64,000 nucleotides of DNA from an uncultured Flavobacteriaceae bacterium (GCA_947500385.1 CANMSA010000013.1:124001-188000); one strand, 5' to 3'; shown: positions 7,611 through 16,133, counted from the stretch's first letter. The notes: generated by a model from the letters alone, not told the origin. A program made the numbers and translations.

Positions 7611-8333
7611 ATGAGTTTTTTAAATGCAGAATGGAGAAAATTGGCGATTGCGAATTATGCGATCGATCAAAAGGTGCTCTCCAAGTATGTCCCACCGGGA
7701 ACTGAACTTGATATATGGGAAAACAAGTGCTTTGTCAGTTTAGTGGGTTTTATGTTTTTAAACACGAAGTTATTGGGAGTCAAAATTCCTTTTCACGTGC
7801 ACTTCGAAGAAGTAAATCTACGGTTCTATGTAAGGAGGTTTGAAAATGGTAGCTGGAAACGCGGCGTGGTCTTTATCAAAGAAATCGTTCCCAAACCGGC
7901 CCTGACTTTTGTCGCAAATACACTGTACAACGAACACTATGAAACGCTGCCCATGCATCATGAATGGGAACAGGGCGATACCGACCGTACCGTACAGTAC
8001 CAATGGAAAAAAGATAATCAATGGCATTCTTTCAAAGTAACGGCCGATTTGGAATCATCCGAAATTGGGGAAGGTAGCGAAACTGAATTTATAACAGAGC
8101 ACTATTGGGGATACGCGAAAGTGAATGAAAAAACCACAAATGAATATGAGGTCACGCATCCTAAATGGCGTCAGTACCAGGTAACGAATTTCGAAATAGC
8201 CGTTGATTTTGGCGCCGTTTATGGCAGCGATTTTGAGTGTTTAAATCGAATGAAACCGAAAAGTGTGATGCTTGCCGAAGGTTCTGAAATAACTGTGGAA
8301 AGCAAAAGGACGATTAAGGAAGCAGCCGTATAA
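7611..8333 (+). CDS. DUF2071 (YqjF-like) family protein
   Basis: The 240-residue protein fits the DUF2071 family: an N-terminal AEWRKLAIANYAIDQ followed by YVPPGTELDIWENKCFVSLVGF, the strand HFEEVNLRFYVRR, and C-terminal KPKSVMLAEGSEI. Members are soluble alpha/beta proteins of unknown biochemical function, distantly like acetoacetate decarboxylase folds. The ATG at 7611 gives the usual start; the in-frame GTG at 7563 lies inside the probable promoter block. It stands alone: 111 bases from the amidohydrolase and 463 bases from the next gene. Confidence 0.85.
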   Translation: MSFLNAEWRKLAIANYAIDQKVLSKYVPPGTELDIWENKCFVSLVGFMFLNTKLLGVKIPFHVHFEEVNLRFYVRRFENGSWKRGVVFIKEIVPKPALTFVANTLYNEHYETLPMHHEWEQGDTDRTVQYQWKKDNQWHSFKVTADLESSEIGEGSETEFITEHYWGYAKVNEKTTNEYEVTHPKWRQYQVTNFEIAVDFGAVYGSDFECLNRMKPKSVMLAEGSEITVESKRTIKEAAV

Positions 8334-8796
8334 CAACCCTCATAAAAAGTTCTCAACGGTTCGTTTTCATTTACCTTGATTATTAATTCTTAAGAAGGCC
8401 ACTTTGCCAACCTCTTTTAAAATAAAGGATTCTTTGGCGTTCTATCTGTGTTAGCCAGAAAATCGTCAATAAAAAATCGAGCTTGAAGGCTTTCTAAAAA
8501 ATTGAACCTAATTGAACACTTTACGACCGATATTGAAACCCAAAAAAATGGGTTTGTGTTAAAATTTGAACCAAATTTAAGTGAAGGCAGTACAGGCATC
8601 TTCTCTGATACTCTTAATGTTTTTTCTTCAGGTAAAAACGAATACCAAGCCCCAGCAGATAACGAAGAGTTCAATTTTAGGGATTATAATTTGTCATTCC
8701 GCGCGTAACTTGGGCATGATTTATTGTATCTTTTATCCGATTATCGGGAACGAAAGCCATACACTTCCCTTCCTTTTAAAGTATCTGTCAACCAAC
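8334..8796. other. 463-base gap with a possible gene fragment
   Basis: No complete gene is evident. The plus strand at 8502-8708 stays open for 68 codons and reads like an amphipathic beta-rich polypeptide (EGSTGIFSDTLNVFSSGK), but it starts only at a TTG and matches nothing I recognise. A minus-strand frame over the same bases is probably its shadow. TATCTTTT at 8727-8734 could be the -7 element for the Crp/Fnr gene at 8797. Confidence 0.25.
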
Positions 8797-9372
8797 ATGA
8801 ACAAACCACATTTTTTAGATAGCATTTTTAAACCTGAAAATTTTAATTCGGAAGAATTGAAATTGATATGGATGCAATTTGATGAAATCGAGTTTCAAAA
8901 AAATGAATGTTTAATAGAAAAAGGAAAAGTAGCGGGGTATTACTACTTTTTGGAAACAGGATTTTTACGTTCATACGCGATAGACATCGAAGGCAACGAT
9001 ATTACCACCAAATTCTTTTCGGAAAATGATATTGTGATCGATTGGCATTCTTACTTCTTGAAAAAACCTTGCAAAGAGTCTATTCAAGCCTTGACCAAGG
9101 GGAAATGTTGGAAAATCAGTTTTGCCAACTTCATGAAATTATTCAATATAGAAGCCTTTAGAGAAGTGGGAAGAACAAGATTGATAAACAACTATTTTGA
9201 ATTAAAGAATCACTCTCTGTCGGTTATTACCGATCAAGCAAAAGATCGGTATCTGTATTTGCTAAAAGAAAAACCTTCGATAATTCAAAATGTTCCCCTG
9301 AAACATATTGCCACCTATTTAGGAATTACCGATACTTCTTTGAGTAGAATCAGAAAAGAACTTATTCAATGA
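8797..9372 (+). CDS. Crp/Fnr family transcriptional regulator
   Basis: This 191-residue regulator has a cNMP-binding-type beta roll (KNECLIEKGKVAGYYYFLETG near residues 33-53, LRSYAIDIEGNDITTKFF following) and a C-terminal winged helix with HIATYLGITDTSLSRIRKEL. The ATG at 8797 is chosen because the regulator family begins there; a frame open back to 8581 reads as unrelated sequence. Its stop overlaps the next start (ATGA), so it is translationally coupled to a membrane protein of unknown function, which may be its partner or target. Confidence 0.9.
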   Translation: MNKPHFLDSIFKPENFNSEELKLIWMQFDEIEFQKNECLIEKGKVAGYYYFLETGFLRSYAIDIEGNDITTKFFSENDIVIDWHSYFLKKPCKESIQALTKGKCWKISFANFMKLFNIEAFREVGRTRLINNYFELKNHSLSVITDQAKDRYLYLLKEKPSIIQNVPLKHIATYLGITDTSLSRIRKELIQ

Positions 9373-10076
9373 CCACGCCAATATTTTCAAATCAACTACC
9401 CTTCCTATTCTCCCTCCTATTTTTGGTTGCCTTTGCATTTCCGGTCGTGATGGTTGCGTTGTTGGCTAAAAAAGGAAAAGTCAAAAATGGGTTTTGGTGG
9501 GTCATCGGCTTTTACCTTCCGTACCTCGCCTTGGTCGGTTTTGCCAGTTTTCAAGGCTTTTTTGATACGATCATGCTACCACCTAAAATCGTGCTTACCA
9601 CCACACTTCCACTGGCAATCTTTGTGACGATCCTCTACGGCACAAAAACGTGTAAAAGGGCGAATGCGCTGTTAAACCTGGAAGATTTGGTAAAAATCCA
9701 CATATTTCGCCTGATCGGGAGTACCTTTATCATTCTTTGGTTATATCAATTATTACCGACCGGTTTTGCCCTATTCGCTGGTATTGGGGATTTGTTGACC
9801 GCCCTTTCGAGTATTTTTGTGGTACATGCTATCCGAAGTAAAAAAAGCTACGCAAGAAAACTAACCTTCATTTGGAATACATTTGGACTGGTCGATATAT
9901 TGATCACTTCTGCCCTAGCAATTATTTTTACCAAAATTAGTATCGACAATGGGGTTCAAGGGGTGGAGTTTTTAGCTGAATTTCCATTTTGTTTTATTCC
10001 TGCCTTTGCCCCACCAACAATTATTTTTCTGCATCTTTTGGTTTTCCGCAAACTGTCTTGGCTCAAAAAAGGCTGA
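9369..10076 (+). CDS. Polytopic membrane protein, unknown function
   Basis: The 235-residue protein is not recognised. It has about six or seven hydrophobic segments (for example near residues 12-33, 42-62, 76-94, 111-130, 132-150, 168-190 and 208-228) with basic loops, typical of the inner membrane. The internal segment LFAGIGDLLTALSSIFVVHAI has a Gly/Asp-containing helix. It overlaps the Crp/Fnr gene by 4 bases, so it is cotranscribed and coupled. No transporter or enzyme signature is visible. Confidence 0.65.
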   Translation: MTTPIFSNQLPFLFSLLFLVAFAFPVVMVALLAKKGKVKNGFWWVIGFYLPYLALVGFASFQGFFDTIMLPPKIVLTTTLPLAIFVTILYGTKTCKRANALLNLEDLVKIHIFRLIGSTFIILWLYQLLPTGFALFAGIGDLLTALSSIFVVHAIRSKKSYARKLTFIWNTFGLVDILITSALAIIFTKISIDNGVQGVEFLAEFPFCFIPAFAPPTIIFLHLLVFRKLSWLKKG

Positions 10077-10122
10077 TTTTCATTTCTTGTCATAGGCAAA
10101 GATTTTTGTCTTTTTCCTCTTC

Positions 10123-10130
10123 TACTTTTG
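10123..10130 (+). promoter_or_regulatory. Bacteroidota -7 promoter element for YciI-SRPBCC pair
   Basis: TACTTTTG matches the -7 consensus TAnnTTTG exactly and lies 31 bases before the YciI-like start. A TTG at 10106-10108 is closer than usual (14 bases), so the -33 element is uncertain. Confidence 0.45.
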
Positions 10131-10161
10131 GGGTATTGTTTAACATTTAAAATTAAAAGAG

Positions 10162-10515
10162 ATGAAAACAGCACAAACATTTATGATGGTATTTAGATAC
10201 ACTCCCAATCCGGAGTACAGGCCAACAACAGAAGAAATTGCCCAAATGAAAGAAGATTGGGGAAGTTTTATTGGTACTATTGCCCTAAAAGAAAAATTAG
10301 AAAGTACCCACCAACTGGGTTTTGAAGGAAAACAAATAGCCGCTGATCTAAGCGTCTCGGAAGGATTCGTTATTGCCGATAAGCGCATGGTAAGCGGCAA
10401 TATGATCGTAAAGGCCAACTCGTTGGACGAGGCGGTCGAAATGGCCAAGGACAGCCCTATTCTAAAAATGGGCGGTACAGTTGAAGTAAGGAGTATTATA
10501 CCGATGAGTCGCTAA
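10162..10515 (+). CDS. YciI family protein
   Basis: The 117-residue protein belongs to the YCII-related/DGPF-type family: an N-terminal MMVFRYTP strand, a helix EEIAQMKEDWGSFIGTI, the strand GLQIAADLSV-like segment GKQIAADLSVSEGFVIADKR, then the hallmark region NSLDEAVEMAKDSPILKMGGTVEVR. These are small ferredoxin-like fold proteins of unknown catalytic role. A consensus -7 element lies 31 bases upstream, and the SRPBCC gene begins 15 bases downstream, so the two form one operon ending at the hairpin terminator at 11093. Confidence 0.85.
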   Translation: MKTAQTFMMVFRYTPNPEYRPTTEEIAQMKEDWGSFIGTIALKEKLESTHQLGFEGKQIAADLSVSEGFVIADKRMVSGNMIVKANSLDEAVEMAKDSPILKMGGTVEVRSIIPMSR

Positions 10516-10530
10516 TATAAACCCAAAAAA

Positions 10531-11070
10531 ATGAAAAAAATGATTCTAATATGTATCGCAGTAGCGGTCATCTTGTTCCTAGGAATTGGGTTTTACAACG
10601 CACATAAACTGCAGCAAATCCATATTCAAAAAACGGTGACCATCCAGTCAGACATGCAAACCACCTTTGATAAGGTCCTTTACTTGAAAAATTTCACGAA
10701 ATGGTCGCCCTTTTATGAAGCCGACCCTTCCCAAAAGGTTGAAATAAAAGGAACAGACGGCCAAATAGGTGCGCAATTCCATTGGGAAGGAAATAACGGA
10801 AAAGACCTAGGCTATCAGGAAATAAAGGAAATCGACCCCTTGAAGTACATAAAAATGGAGTGTGCTATTCAAAAACCCTTCGTGGCGGCCCCTACGTTCG
10901 AATATTCATTTTCCAAAACGGGGAACTTGATCAAAGTAACCCAAGACTTCAACTTGAAATCGGGCTTGATAGATTCTTTTTTTATGTGGCTTTTTGGGGC
11001 GAAAAAAGACATGGAGAAAATGAACGGGAGAGGAATGGAATTATTAAAGATCGTTTGTGAGAAACAATAG
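10531..11070 (+). CDS. SRPBCC (polyketide cyclase-like) protein with N-terminal membrane anchor
   Basis: The 179-residue protein has one N-terminal membrane helix (residues 3-22), then a START/SRPBCC ligand-binding domain. Recognisable parts are TVTIQSDMQTTFDKVLYLKNFTKWSPF (the usual bet-v-1 strand, helix and W-SPF) and the C-terminal long helix KKDMEKMNGRGMELLK. The domain probably faces the periplasm and binds a hydrophobic ligand; no enzymatic residues can be assigned. It is the second gene of the YciI operon and is followed by a clear intrinsic terminator. Confidence 0.8.
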   Translation: MKKMILICIAVAVILFLGIGFYNAHKLQQIHIQKTVTIQSDMQTTFDKVLYLKNFTKWSPFYEADPSQKVEIKGTDGQIGAQFHWEGNNGKDLGYQEIKEIDPLKYIKMECAIQKPFVAAPTFEYSFSKTGNLIKVTQDFNLKSGLIDSFFMWLFGAKKDMEKMNGRGMELLKIVCEKQ

Positions 11071-11092
11071 ACACAGAAACGCATAAATCAAT

Positions 11093-11125
11093 AACGGTTT
11101 GGGTTCATACTCGAACCGTTTTGTC
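11093..11125 (+). terminator. Intrinsic terminator after SRPBCC gene
   Basis: AACGGTTTGGG pairs with CTCGAACCGTT (11 bp including two G-U pairs) around the loop TTCATA, followed by a short T-rich tract. Confidence 0.7.
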
Positions 11126-11277
11126 GTTTAAGAAAGTCCGCATGTCCACTTGCCACTAATCTCCTATCATCGAAATTGGACAGCAAAGTCAATATGGACG
11201 ATCTCAAAACAACAAAACCAATCTACAAGGGCCCTCTTTGAGCTTTATCGAACAGTGATGGTCTAAAACCACCCGAC

Positions 11278-11418
11278 TTATAATTGTTTCCTTGCTCTTT
11301 TATTTCTGCTGCTTCTAAAGTTCCTGCTTCCTTTCGTCAAATGATCGACCAAGGTCATGGCCAATGCAAGAAAAACAATGGTACCTATTAAATAATATGC
11401 TTCATTTGGTATATTCAT
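11278..11418 (-). CDS. Small single-helix membrane protein (46 aa)
   Basis: This minus-strand reading frame encodes 46 residues: a polar start MNIPNEAY, one hydrophobic helix (YLIGTIVFLALAMTLV) and a strongly basic tail (SRNFRSSRNKRARKQL). AAGGA lies directly before the ATG. The helix-plus-basic-tail design is what a real small inner-membrane protein shows and is unlikely from chance alone. It lies alone and opposite to its neighbours between a terminator and an S41 peptidase remnant. The function is unknown. Confidence 0.45.
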   Translation of the reverse strand: MNIPNEAYYLIGTIVFLALAMTLVDHLTKGSRNFRSSRNKRARKQL

Positions 11419-11426
11419 ATCCTTAA

Positions 11427-11560
11427 GATACGAAAAATAACGGATTTGGTCGGGGCGTACTCCCCGATCACAAGGTAGTGCCTTCTTTTGAAGACCTTAT
11501 GAACGAAGTGGATACTGAAATGGAGTTCGCGTTAAAAATGATTGAAAAAAATACCTGCAA
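11427..11560 (+). pseudogene. Remnant of the C-terminus of an S41 (C-terminal processing) peptidase
   Basis: The open frame from 11427 reads NNGFGRGVLPDHKVVPSFED, then DLMNEVDTEMEFALKMI. This is the recognisable C-terminal end of Bacteroidota S41 peptidases, whose last segment has the form GxGVxPDxxVxPTxED...DTEMxFAL. It is preceded in frame by a stop (TAA at 11424-11426), and no peptidase core or PDZ domain lies upstream, so it is a fragment. The frame stays open past the expected family end. This indicates loss of a peptidase gene by deletion or rearrangement. Confidence 0.55.
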
Positions 11561-11754
11561 GTCATTCGAAACGAGAAAACCGTATCGCTTGGAATCACTT
11601 TTGCAAACATGCTATCCGCAATTTTCACCTAAAAAGGAATCGCCCGTGAAATTTCCTTGCAGAATTTTGACCATATTTAGTACTTTAGAGGAAAGAGGAG
11701 TATCGCACAGCAGCTTTTACCCTTCCAATCTCAAACCGCTCGCGTTTTTTAAAA

Positions 11755-12258
11755 ATGAACTACTTACTCCCCTATATTATTCAACAATACAAAGATGTTC
11801 AAAACGGAACGTTATGGATCGGCAGCACCATTGGGAGTAAATTGAATCAAATAGATGAACAAATGGTCTTTACCAGACCCCTAGAAAGTTTGCACAGTAT
11901 CGCTGAAATAATTTCCCATTTGACTTTGTGGAGAAAAGAGACGATTCTTAAAATTCAAACTGGAAAAGGAAGTAAAACCGATGACTGTGCAGAAAATTGG
12001 CTACCAAATGACCAACTGGAACCGAAGGGATGGCACCGTATCAAATCGGAATATGATGACACCTTAATAGCACTTATTGCACTCTTAGATTCAAAAGACG
12101 ATGCCTTTTTAGAGGAAAAATATTATGATACCGATTTTAAAGGGCATTATCCCTATCGGTTTATCATTGACGGCATGCTACATCATGATCTGTATCATTT
12201 GGGGCAGTTGGGTATCATCATCAAACATTTGACCATGCATGGGGATGCTAATACCTAA
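11755..12258 (+). CDS. DinB family protein
   Basis: The 167-residue protein shows the four-helix DinB/YfiT-like fold. The first helix carries LESLHSIAEIISHLTLWRKE with the first metal-binding His, and the last carries the pair in DGMLHHDLYHLGQLGII, giving the three-histidine site. Members are metal-dependent proteins, some of them thiol-dependent transferases, others of unknown role. The VOC gene starts 28 bases downstream and probably shares the transcript. Confidence 0.85.
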   Translation: MNYLLPYIIQQYKDVQNGTLWIGSTIGSKLNQIDEQMVFTRPLESLHSIAEIISHLTLWRKETILKIQTGKGSKTDDCAENWLPNDQLEPKGWHRIKSEYDDTLIALIALLDSKDDAFLEEKYYDTDFKGHYPYRFIIDGMLHHDLYHLGQLGIIIKHLTMHGDANT

Positions 12259-12286
12259 CACCGCTTTTCTAACTTAAAAAACAAGT

Positions 12287-12643
12287 ATGCTCACAACCAT
12301 CCATCCGAAACTCCCAATGCGCGATAAAAATGTGACACTCGCGTATTATACTAAAAAACTAGGCTTTCACATATTCGGAAGTGTCGACTATGATGGGTAT
12401 TTAATGCTTGAAAAAGATCAAATTCAGATTCATTTTTTTGAGTTTAAAGGACTAGATCCAAAAACAAATTACGGGCAGGTATATATTCGCACGAACAGTA
12501 TAGTCGACTTTTACACGGCCTTAGTAAACAATAACACAAAAATTCACCCCAATGGGCCGTTGGAAACAAAGCCTTGGGGACAAATGGAATTTTCCCTGCT
12601 GGATCCGGACAGCAATCTATTAACCTTTGGGCAACCCATATAG
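12287..12643 (+). CDS. VOC superfamily (glyoxalase/bleomycin-resistance-like) protein
   Basis: The 118-residue protein has two beta-alpha-beta-beta-beta units: KLPMRDKNVTLAYYTKKLGF, then the strand LEKDQIQIHFFEF, and in the second half VDFYTALVNNN followed by LLDPDSNLLTFGQ. This is the bleomycin-resistance-protein-like branch, usually a dimeric binding protein without metal. It could sequester a small toxic compound or act on one. It follows DinB by 28 bases. Confidence 0.85.
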   Translation: MLTTIHPKLPMRDKNVTLAYYTKKLGFHIFGSVDYDGYLMLEKDQIQIHFFEFKGLDPKTNYGQVYIRTNSIVDFYTALVNNNTKIHPNGPLETKPWGQMEFSLLDPDSNLLTFGQPI

Positions 12644-12808
12644 ACCAAAAAACAGTGTTCAACCGCTGCCCCCTTCCGAACTTAAAATCCAGTATCTTGA
12701 ACCATATGTCCATGTGCGTCTACCCGTTTCGTTTTATTTTTAGCATCACCTTGGCAACAGATACTTAGAATAGGGTCAAATGCACACTAAGAACGAATAT
12801 AGTTAAGT

Positions 12809-13699
12809 ATGAAAGGAGCATCATTTCTGTTAATGGCCGTATTGTTCTGGGCGTTGAACTTTCACTTGAGCACTGCCATGATGAAATATACTTCTCCCGA
12901 CATAGCGGCTTTTTGGAGGTATTTTTTTGGTGTCGGAACCCTACTATTGTTAAGCTTTTCCTCATTCCCTTCTTGGCAAAAGATCAAAGTAAATTGGAAA
13001 GGGTTACTATTGGTCGGCTTCGTAGGGTTGTTCGGTTTCATCTATTTCTTTTTCCAAGGGTTACGGTATACTTCTGAGATGAACGGCGCCCTGATCATCG
13101 CCTTGAACCCCGCCACCACAATACTACTCGTTTTCCTTTTCCAAGGAACCAAGCCAACCCAACAACAAACGCTGGGAATTTTTCTGGCATTCATAGGGGT
13201 AGCCTATTTGTTGTCCAAAGGCGATTTTCAAACGTTAAAGCATATAGACTTCAACAAAGGGGATGTCTATTTCTTAATCGCGAATCTTTGCTTTGCACTC
13301 CAAAATATTTGGATAAAAAAATATATGGGAGATTTAGGCAACCTCCATTTCACGACCCTTACGAATCTATGCTGCCTCTTGGGGTTTGTTCCGCTCCTGT
13401 TTATCGGGGGTGATTTCCCGATGCGTGAATTACCCTTCGAATTTTGGGTGTCGGGTATCGTAATGGGTGTTTTTGGAACCGCTCTTGCGTACTTCAGTTG
13501 GAACTATGGCATTGCTAGGCTCGGAGCCGCAAAAGGGGCTGTTTTTTTAAATGCAGTGCCGCTTTTTGTGGCATTGTTCGCCCTGCTATTTGGAGCACAA
13601 TTGTTTCCATATCATATGGTAAGCAGCCTGTTGATCATCCTAGGGTTGGTTTTGGTACAATTAAGTAGAAAAAAGATGGTATCCGTAGGTCAAAACTGA
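12809..13699 (+). CDS. EamA/DMT family transporter
   Basis: The 296-residue protein consists of two EamA repeats with ten predicted membrane helices. Diagnostic pieces are FWALNFHLSTAMMKYTSPDIAAFWRYFFG in the first repeat and GVFGTALAYFSWNYGIARLGAAKG in the second. It is a drug/metabolite exporter of the inner membrane with unknown substrate. No partner gene is coupled; an AraC regulator follows by 80 bases. Confidence 0.9.
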   Translation: MKGASFLLMAVLFWALNFHLSTAMMKYTSPDIAAFWRYFFGVGTLLLLSFSSFPSWQKIKVNWKGLLLVGFVGLFGFIYFFFQGLRYTSEMNGALIIALNPATTILLVFLFQGTKPTQQQTLGIFLAFIGVAYLLSKGDFQTLKHIDFNKGDVYFLIANLCFALQNIWIKKYMGDLGNLHFTTLTNLCCLLGFVPLLFIGGDFPMRELPFEFWVSGIVMGVFGTALAYFSWNYGIARLGAAKGAVFLNAVPLFVALFALLFGAQLFPYHMVSSLLIILGLVLVQLSRKKMVSVGQN

Positions 13700-13779
13700 A
13701 ACATAAATGATATGCAAAATAAATTCGTAACCAAAGTGTACCGCACTTCATTACCGTTTATCCGCTACAATAGATTTAT

Positions 13780-14622
13780 ATGATATTAAGTCGTTCAACA
13801 TTCAGTTATCAAGGGCAAATACTGATAGAAAAAATCAAAATTGGTACGCCCTTTAAATACGAGGCAATTTTTAAAAACAGTGGTTGCTTCATCTACTTCA
13901 AAGATCGGGCGCCCAAACTGCTATCGGCAGATCAAAATGTTCAAGTAAACAGTCAAGAGGCTGTACTATTAAAATGTGGAAATCATTTTTTGGAGCTTTT
14001 AAAACAAACTGATGAAGAAGAAGTCGAAGCCATGATCGTTCATCTATACCCCGAAATACTGAAAAAGTTATATGCAAAAGAGTTGCCCACCATACTAGAT
14101 ACGAACAACTGTAACGAACAAAGTGAAGTGGTCGTTTCAAAAGAAGTCATCTCAAGATTTATTGAATCGCTTGAGTTTTACTTTCAAAACCCGGTTCTAA
14201 TAAACGACGATTTGTTGGAACTAAAGATCAAAGAACTTATTTTATTGCTCATACAATCTAAAAATGTATGCTCTATTCAGGAGTTGATTTCAGATTTGTA
14301 TGCTACCCGAAGTGTTCAAGTAAAAAAGGTAGTCGATTTGCATCGGTATTCCAATTTGGGAGTAAACGAACTGGCCAAGTTATGCAACCTCAGCCTATCG
14401 TCTTTTAAGCGCGAATTTACGAGGGTATTCAATGATTCTCCCAATAGTTATATGACGGACCAAAAGCTCAACCGAGCGATGGAACTGCTGCGTGTTACGG
14501 AAATGCCTATCAGTGAAATCGCCTATGGGGTAGGATTTAACGACCCCCTTTATTTTACTAGGATTTTTAAAAAGAAAATAGGGGATTCTCCCTCCGTATA
14601 TCGTCGTCAAAAGAAATCTTGA
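13780..14622 (+). CDS. AraC family transcriptional regulator
   Basis: The 280-residue protein has an N-terminal sensor region without a recognised ligand motif and a C-terminal AraC domain (about residues 185-280) with both helix-turn-helix units: LGVNELAKLCNLSLSSFKREF and ISEIAYGVGFNDPLYFTRIFK, ending GDSPSVYRRQ. Sequence and layout resemble the AraC gene at 27189 (same length, same PxSYxxxxKLxxA arrangement). It lies 133 bases upstream of a flavodoxin-fold oxidoreductase gene with its own consensus promoter, the likely target. Confidence 0.9.
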   Translation: MILSRSTFSYQGQILIEKIKIGTPFKYEAIFKNSGCFIYFKDRAPKLLSADQNVQVNSQEAVLLKCGNHFLELLKQTDEEEVEAMIVHLYPEILKKLYAKELPTILDTNNCNEQSEVVVSKEVISRFIESLEFYFQNPVLINDDLLELKIKELILLLIQSKNVCSIQELISDLYATRSVQVKKVVDLHRYSNLGVNELAKLCNLSLSSFKREFTRVFNDSPNSYMTDQKLNRAMELLRVTEMPISEIAYGVGFNDPLYFTRIFKKKIGDSPSVYRRQKKS

Positions 14623-14655
14623 ACCAATCGTCCATAACTACGGGCTTTCTCTCCA

Positions 14656-14685
14656 TTGGCAGCTTGCCAAAGCAATATACTTTTG
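14656..14685 (+). promoter_or_regulatory. Consensus Bacteroidota promoter for oxidoreductase gene
   Basis: TTG (14656-14658), 19 bases, then TACTTTTG (14678-14685) match TTG-N(17-23)-TAnnTTTG. Transcription would start near 14692, 64 bases before the ATG. Confidence 0.65.
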
Positions 14686-14755
14686 TTCCAGCAGTATTTT
14701 ATGGATCGGATTCGGTAATCCCTATCAAATCCATGCATTTAAAAAAGAATATGGT

Positions 14756-15289
14756 ATGCAGAAAACCTTGGTAATTGTAGCACACCCTAAGTTAGGGAGT
14801 TCCAAAATAAACAAACGCTGGATGCAAGAACTCACGAAATACCCAGATCGTTATTTGGTGCATGATTTACATGCGACATATCCGTCACTTCAAATCGATG
14901 TACAAAAAGAACAACGCTTGCTAGAATCAGTAGAAAAAGTGGTCTTGCAATTTCCTTTTTACTGGTTCAATTGTCCGCCATTTTTGAAAAAGTGGATTGA
15001 TGAAGTTTTGGCCCACGGATGGGCTTTTGGTAAAAACAGTGGATACAAACTTGCCGGAAAAAAAGTGGCCATCGCCGTAACCGCAGGTATCAAGGAGGAA
15101 GATTATCGAAAAACGGGCAAATACGACTATACCCTTGAAGAATTGACCAGACCTTTTGAGGCCACCTTTAAATATGTCAAGGCAGATTATAAACCACTTT
15201 ACGCTTTCTATGGGGAAGAACATAACCCTACGGAAGAAGACATTGAAAGCAATGTAAAAAAATATGTTGATTTCATTGAACATTTATGA
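14756..15289 (+). CDS. NAD(P)H-dependent flavodoxin-fold oxidoreductase (quinone reductase-like)
   Basis: The 177-residue protein has the flavodoxin-like fold of the KefF/MdaB/NQO family: KTLVIVAHPKLGSSKIN (FMN/FAD phosphate loop), VVLQFPFYWFNCPPFLKKWIDEVL (the classic PFYW-PxxLKxWxD motif), and GKKVAIAVTAGI. Such enzymes carry out two-electron reduction of quinones and other electrophiles in the cytosol. A consensus promoter lies upstream and an AraC regulator precedes it. Confidence 0.9.
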   Translation: MQKTLVIVAHPKLGSSKINKRWMQELTKYPDRYLVHDLHATYPSLQIDVQKEQRLLESVEKVVLQFPFYWFNCPPFLKKWIDEVLAHGWAFGKNSGYKLAGKKVAIAVTAGIKEEDYRKTGKYDYTLEELTRPFEATFKYVKADYKPLYAFYGEEHNPTEEDIESNVKKYVDFIEHL

Positions 15290-15372
15290 CACGCCCGTAC
15301 CCCCTCAAAACGCTGGGATAAAACCGTCAAAACGCAATACCGATCAATCCCATTTACAGCTAAACCAAACGA

Positions 15373-15879
15373 ATGAAAATTTCAGCTTTCACAATCCTGA
15401 TAGGGTGTATTTCAATCTCTTACTTACACGCTCAAACAACACAAACAAAAGGGAATAATTTGCTAACAAATAGCGTAATACAAAAAACAAAAATGAACAT
15501 TCAAAACGAAAAACAGAGTTTCAACGAAATCAAAGCAGTGGCAAAAGCCCTTGCACCTTATATTGAAAGTGCAAAAACAGGAGATGGCACTGTAAGTAGA
15601 TCTGCCTTCTATGAGCATGCCCATATTGTGGGATCGATAGAAGGTAATTACTATAGTATGACAGCCGACGAGTTCGGTGGTGCCGTAACACAAGGGGGAC
15701 CATCGGAAAATGTACAACACCATATTGCCTGGATCGATGTATCAGGGCCGGCAGCAGCAGCGAAAGTTGAGTTTATAGATTGGAGCGGCTTACGCTTTAC
15801 CGACTTTTTCATACTCTATAAGAAAGCAGGGCAATGGAAAATTAGTGGTAAGGTATATGATTCCCATTCCAAGAATTGA
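15373..15879 (+). CDS. Exported NTF2-like (putative lumazine-binding) protein
   Basis: The 168-residue protein starts with a signal peptide (FTILIGCISISYLHAQ) and then an NTF2-like domain beginning near residue 53 (AVAKALAPYIESAKTGDG) and ending FFILYKKAGQWKISGKVYDS. It is the lumazine-binding/DUF4440-like type, here periplasmic. The region between the signal and the domain contains a Met (MNIQNEKQ) that could serve as an internal cytosolic start, but the signal is clear. It ends before a strong terminator. Confidence 0.8.
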   Translation: MKISAFTILIGCISISYLHAQTTQTKGNNLLTNSVIQKTKMNIQNEKQSFNEIKAVAKALAPYIESAKTGDGTVSRSAFYEHAHIVGSIEGNYYSMTADEFGGAVTQGGPSENVQHHIAWIDVSGPAAAAKVEFIDWSGLRFTDFFILYKKAGQWKISGKVYDSHSKN

Positions 15880-16036
15880 CCCTAAAAAGATCCATGTACT
15901 CCCCAGAAAACTGTTGGTTGCAAAATCCGTGTCCAAATTTAGAAAGCCGATTTCACCAAAAACCTTCTTAGGGACCTAAAACGATGCCATAGGTACTAAC
16001 GGTAAAGTCCTTGACGGTGGTCGATTATGTAAAAGC

Positions 16037-16077
16037 AATAGCGGTTCAGGTATATACTTGAACCGCTATTTTTATTT
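16037..16077 (+). terminator. Intrinsic terminator after NTF2-like gene
   Basis: AATAGCGGTTCAGG pairs with CTTGAACCGCTATT (14 bp with one G-U) around a short TATATA loop, followed by TTTTTATTT. It lies about 155 bases past the stop. Confidence 0.85.
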
Positions 16078-16133
16078 ATATATCTTGGTAACAGAAAGTT
16101 ATTGATGACCCTACCCTTTGCAAACGGAGAAGT

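Larger units (their letters stand above)
11121..11754. other. Gene-poor stretch before DinB gene
   Basis: Beyond the small minus-strand membrane protein and the S41 fragment I see nothing convincing. The plus frame 11478-11840 extends the S41 fragment into low-quality sequence and overlaps the DinB gene in another frame, so it is not called as a gene. Confidence 0.5.

Noticed and set aside
8417-8674. Minus-strand frame of 85 codons
   Set aside because: It has no start context, no homology, and lies opposite an equally open plus frame.
11478-11840. Plus frame of 120 codons
   Set aside because: The first part is the S41 remnant; the rest is low-complexity sequence that overlaps the DinB gene in another frame.
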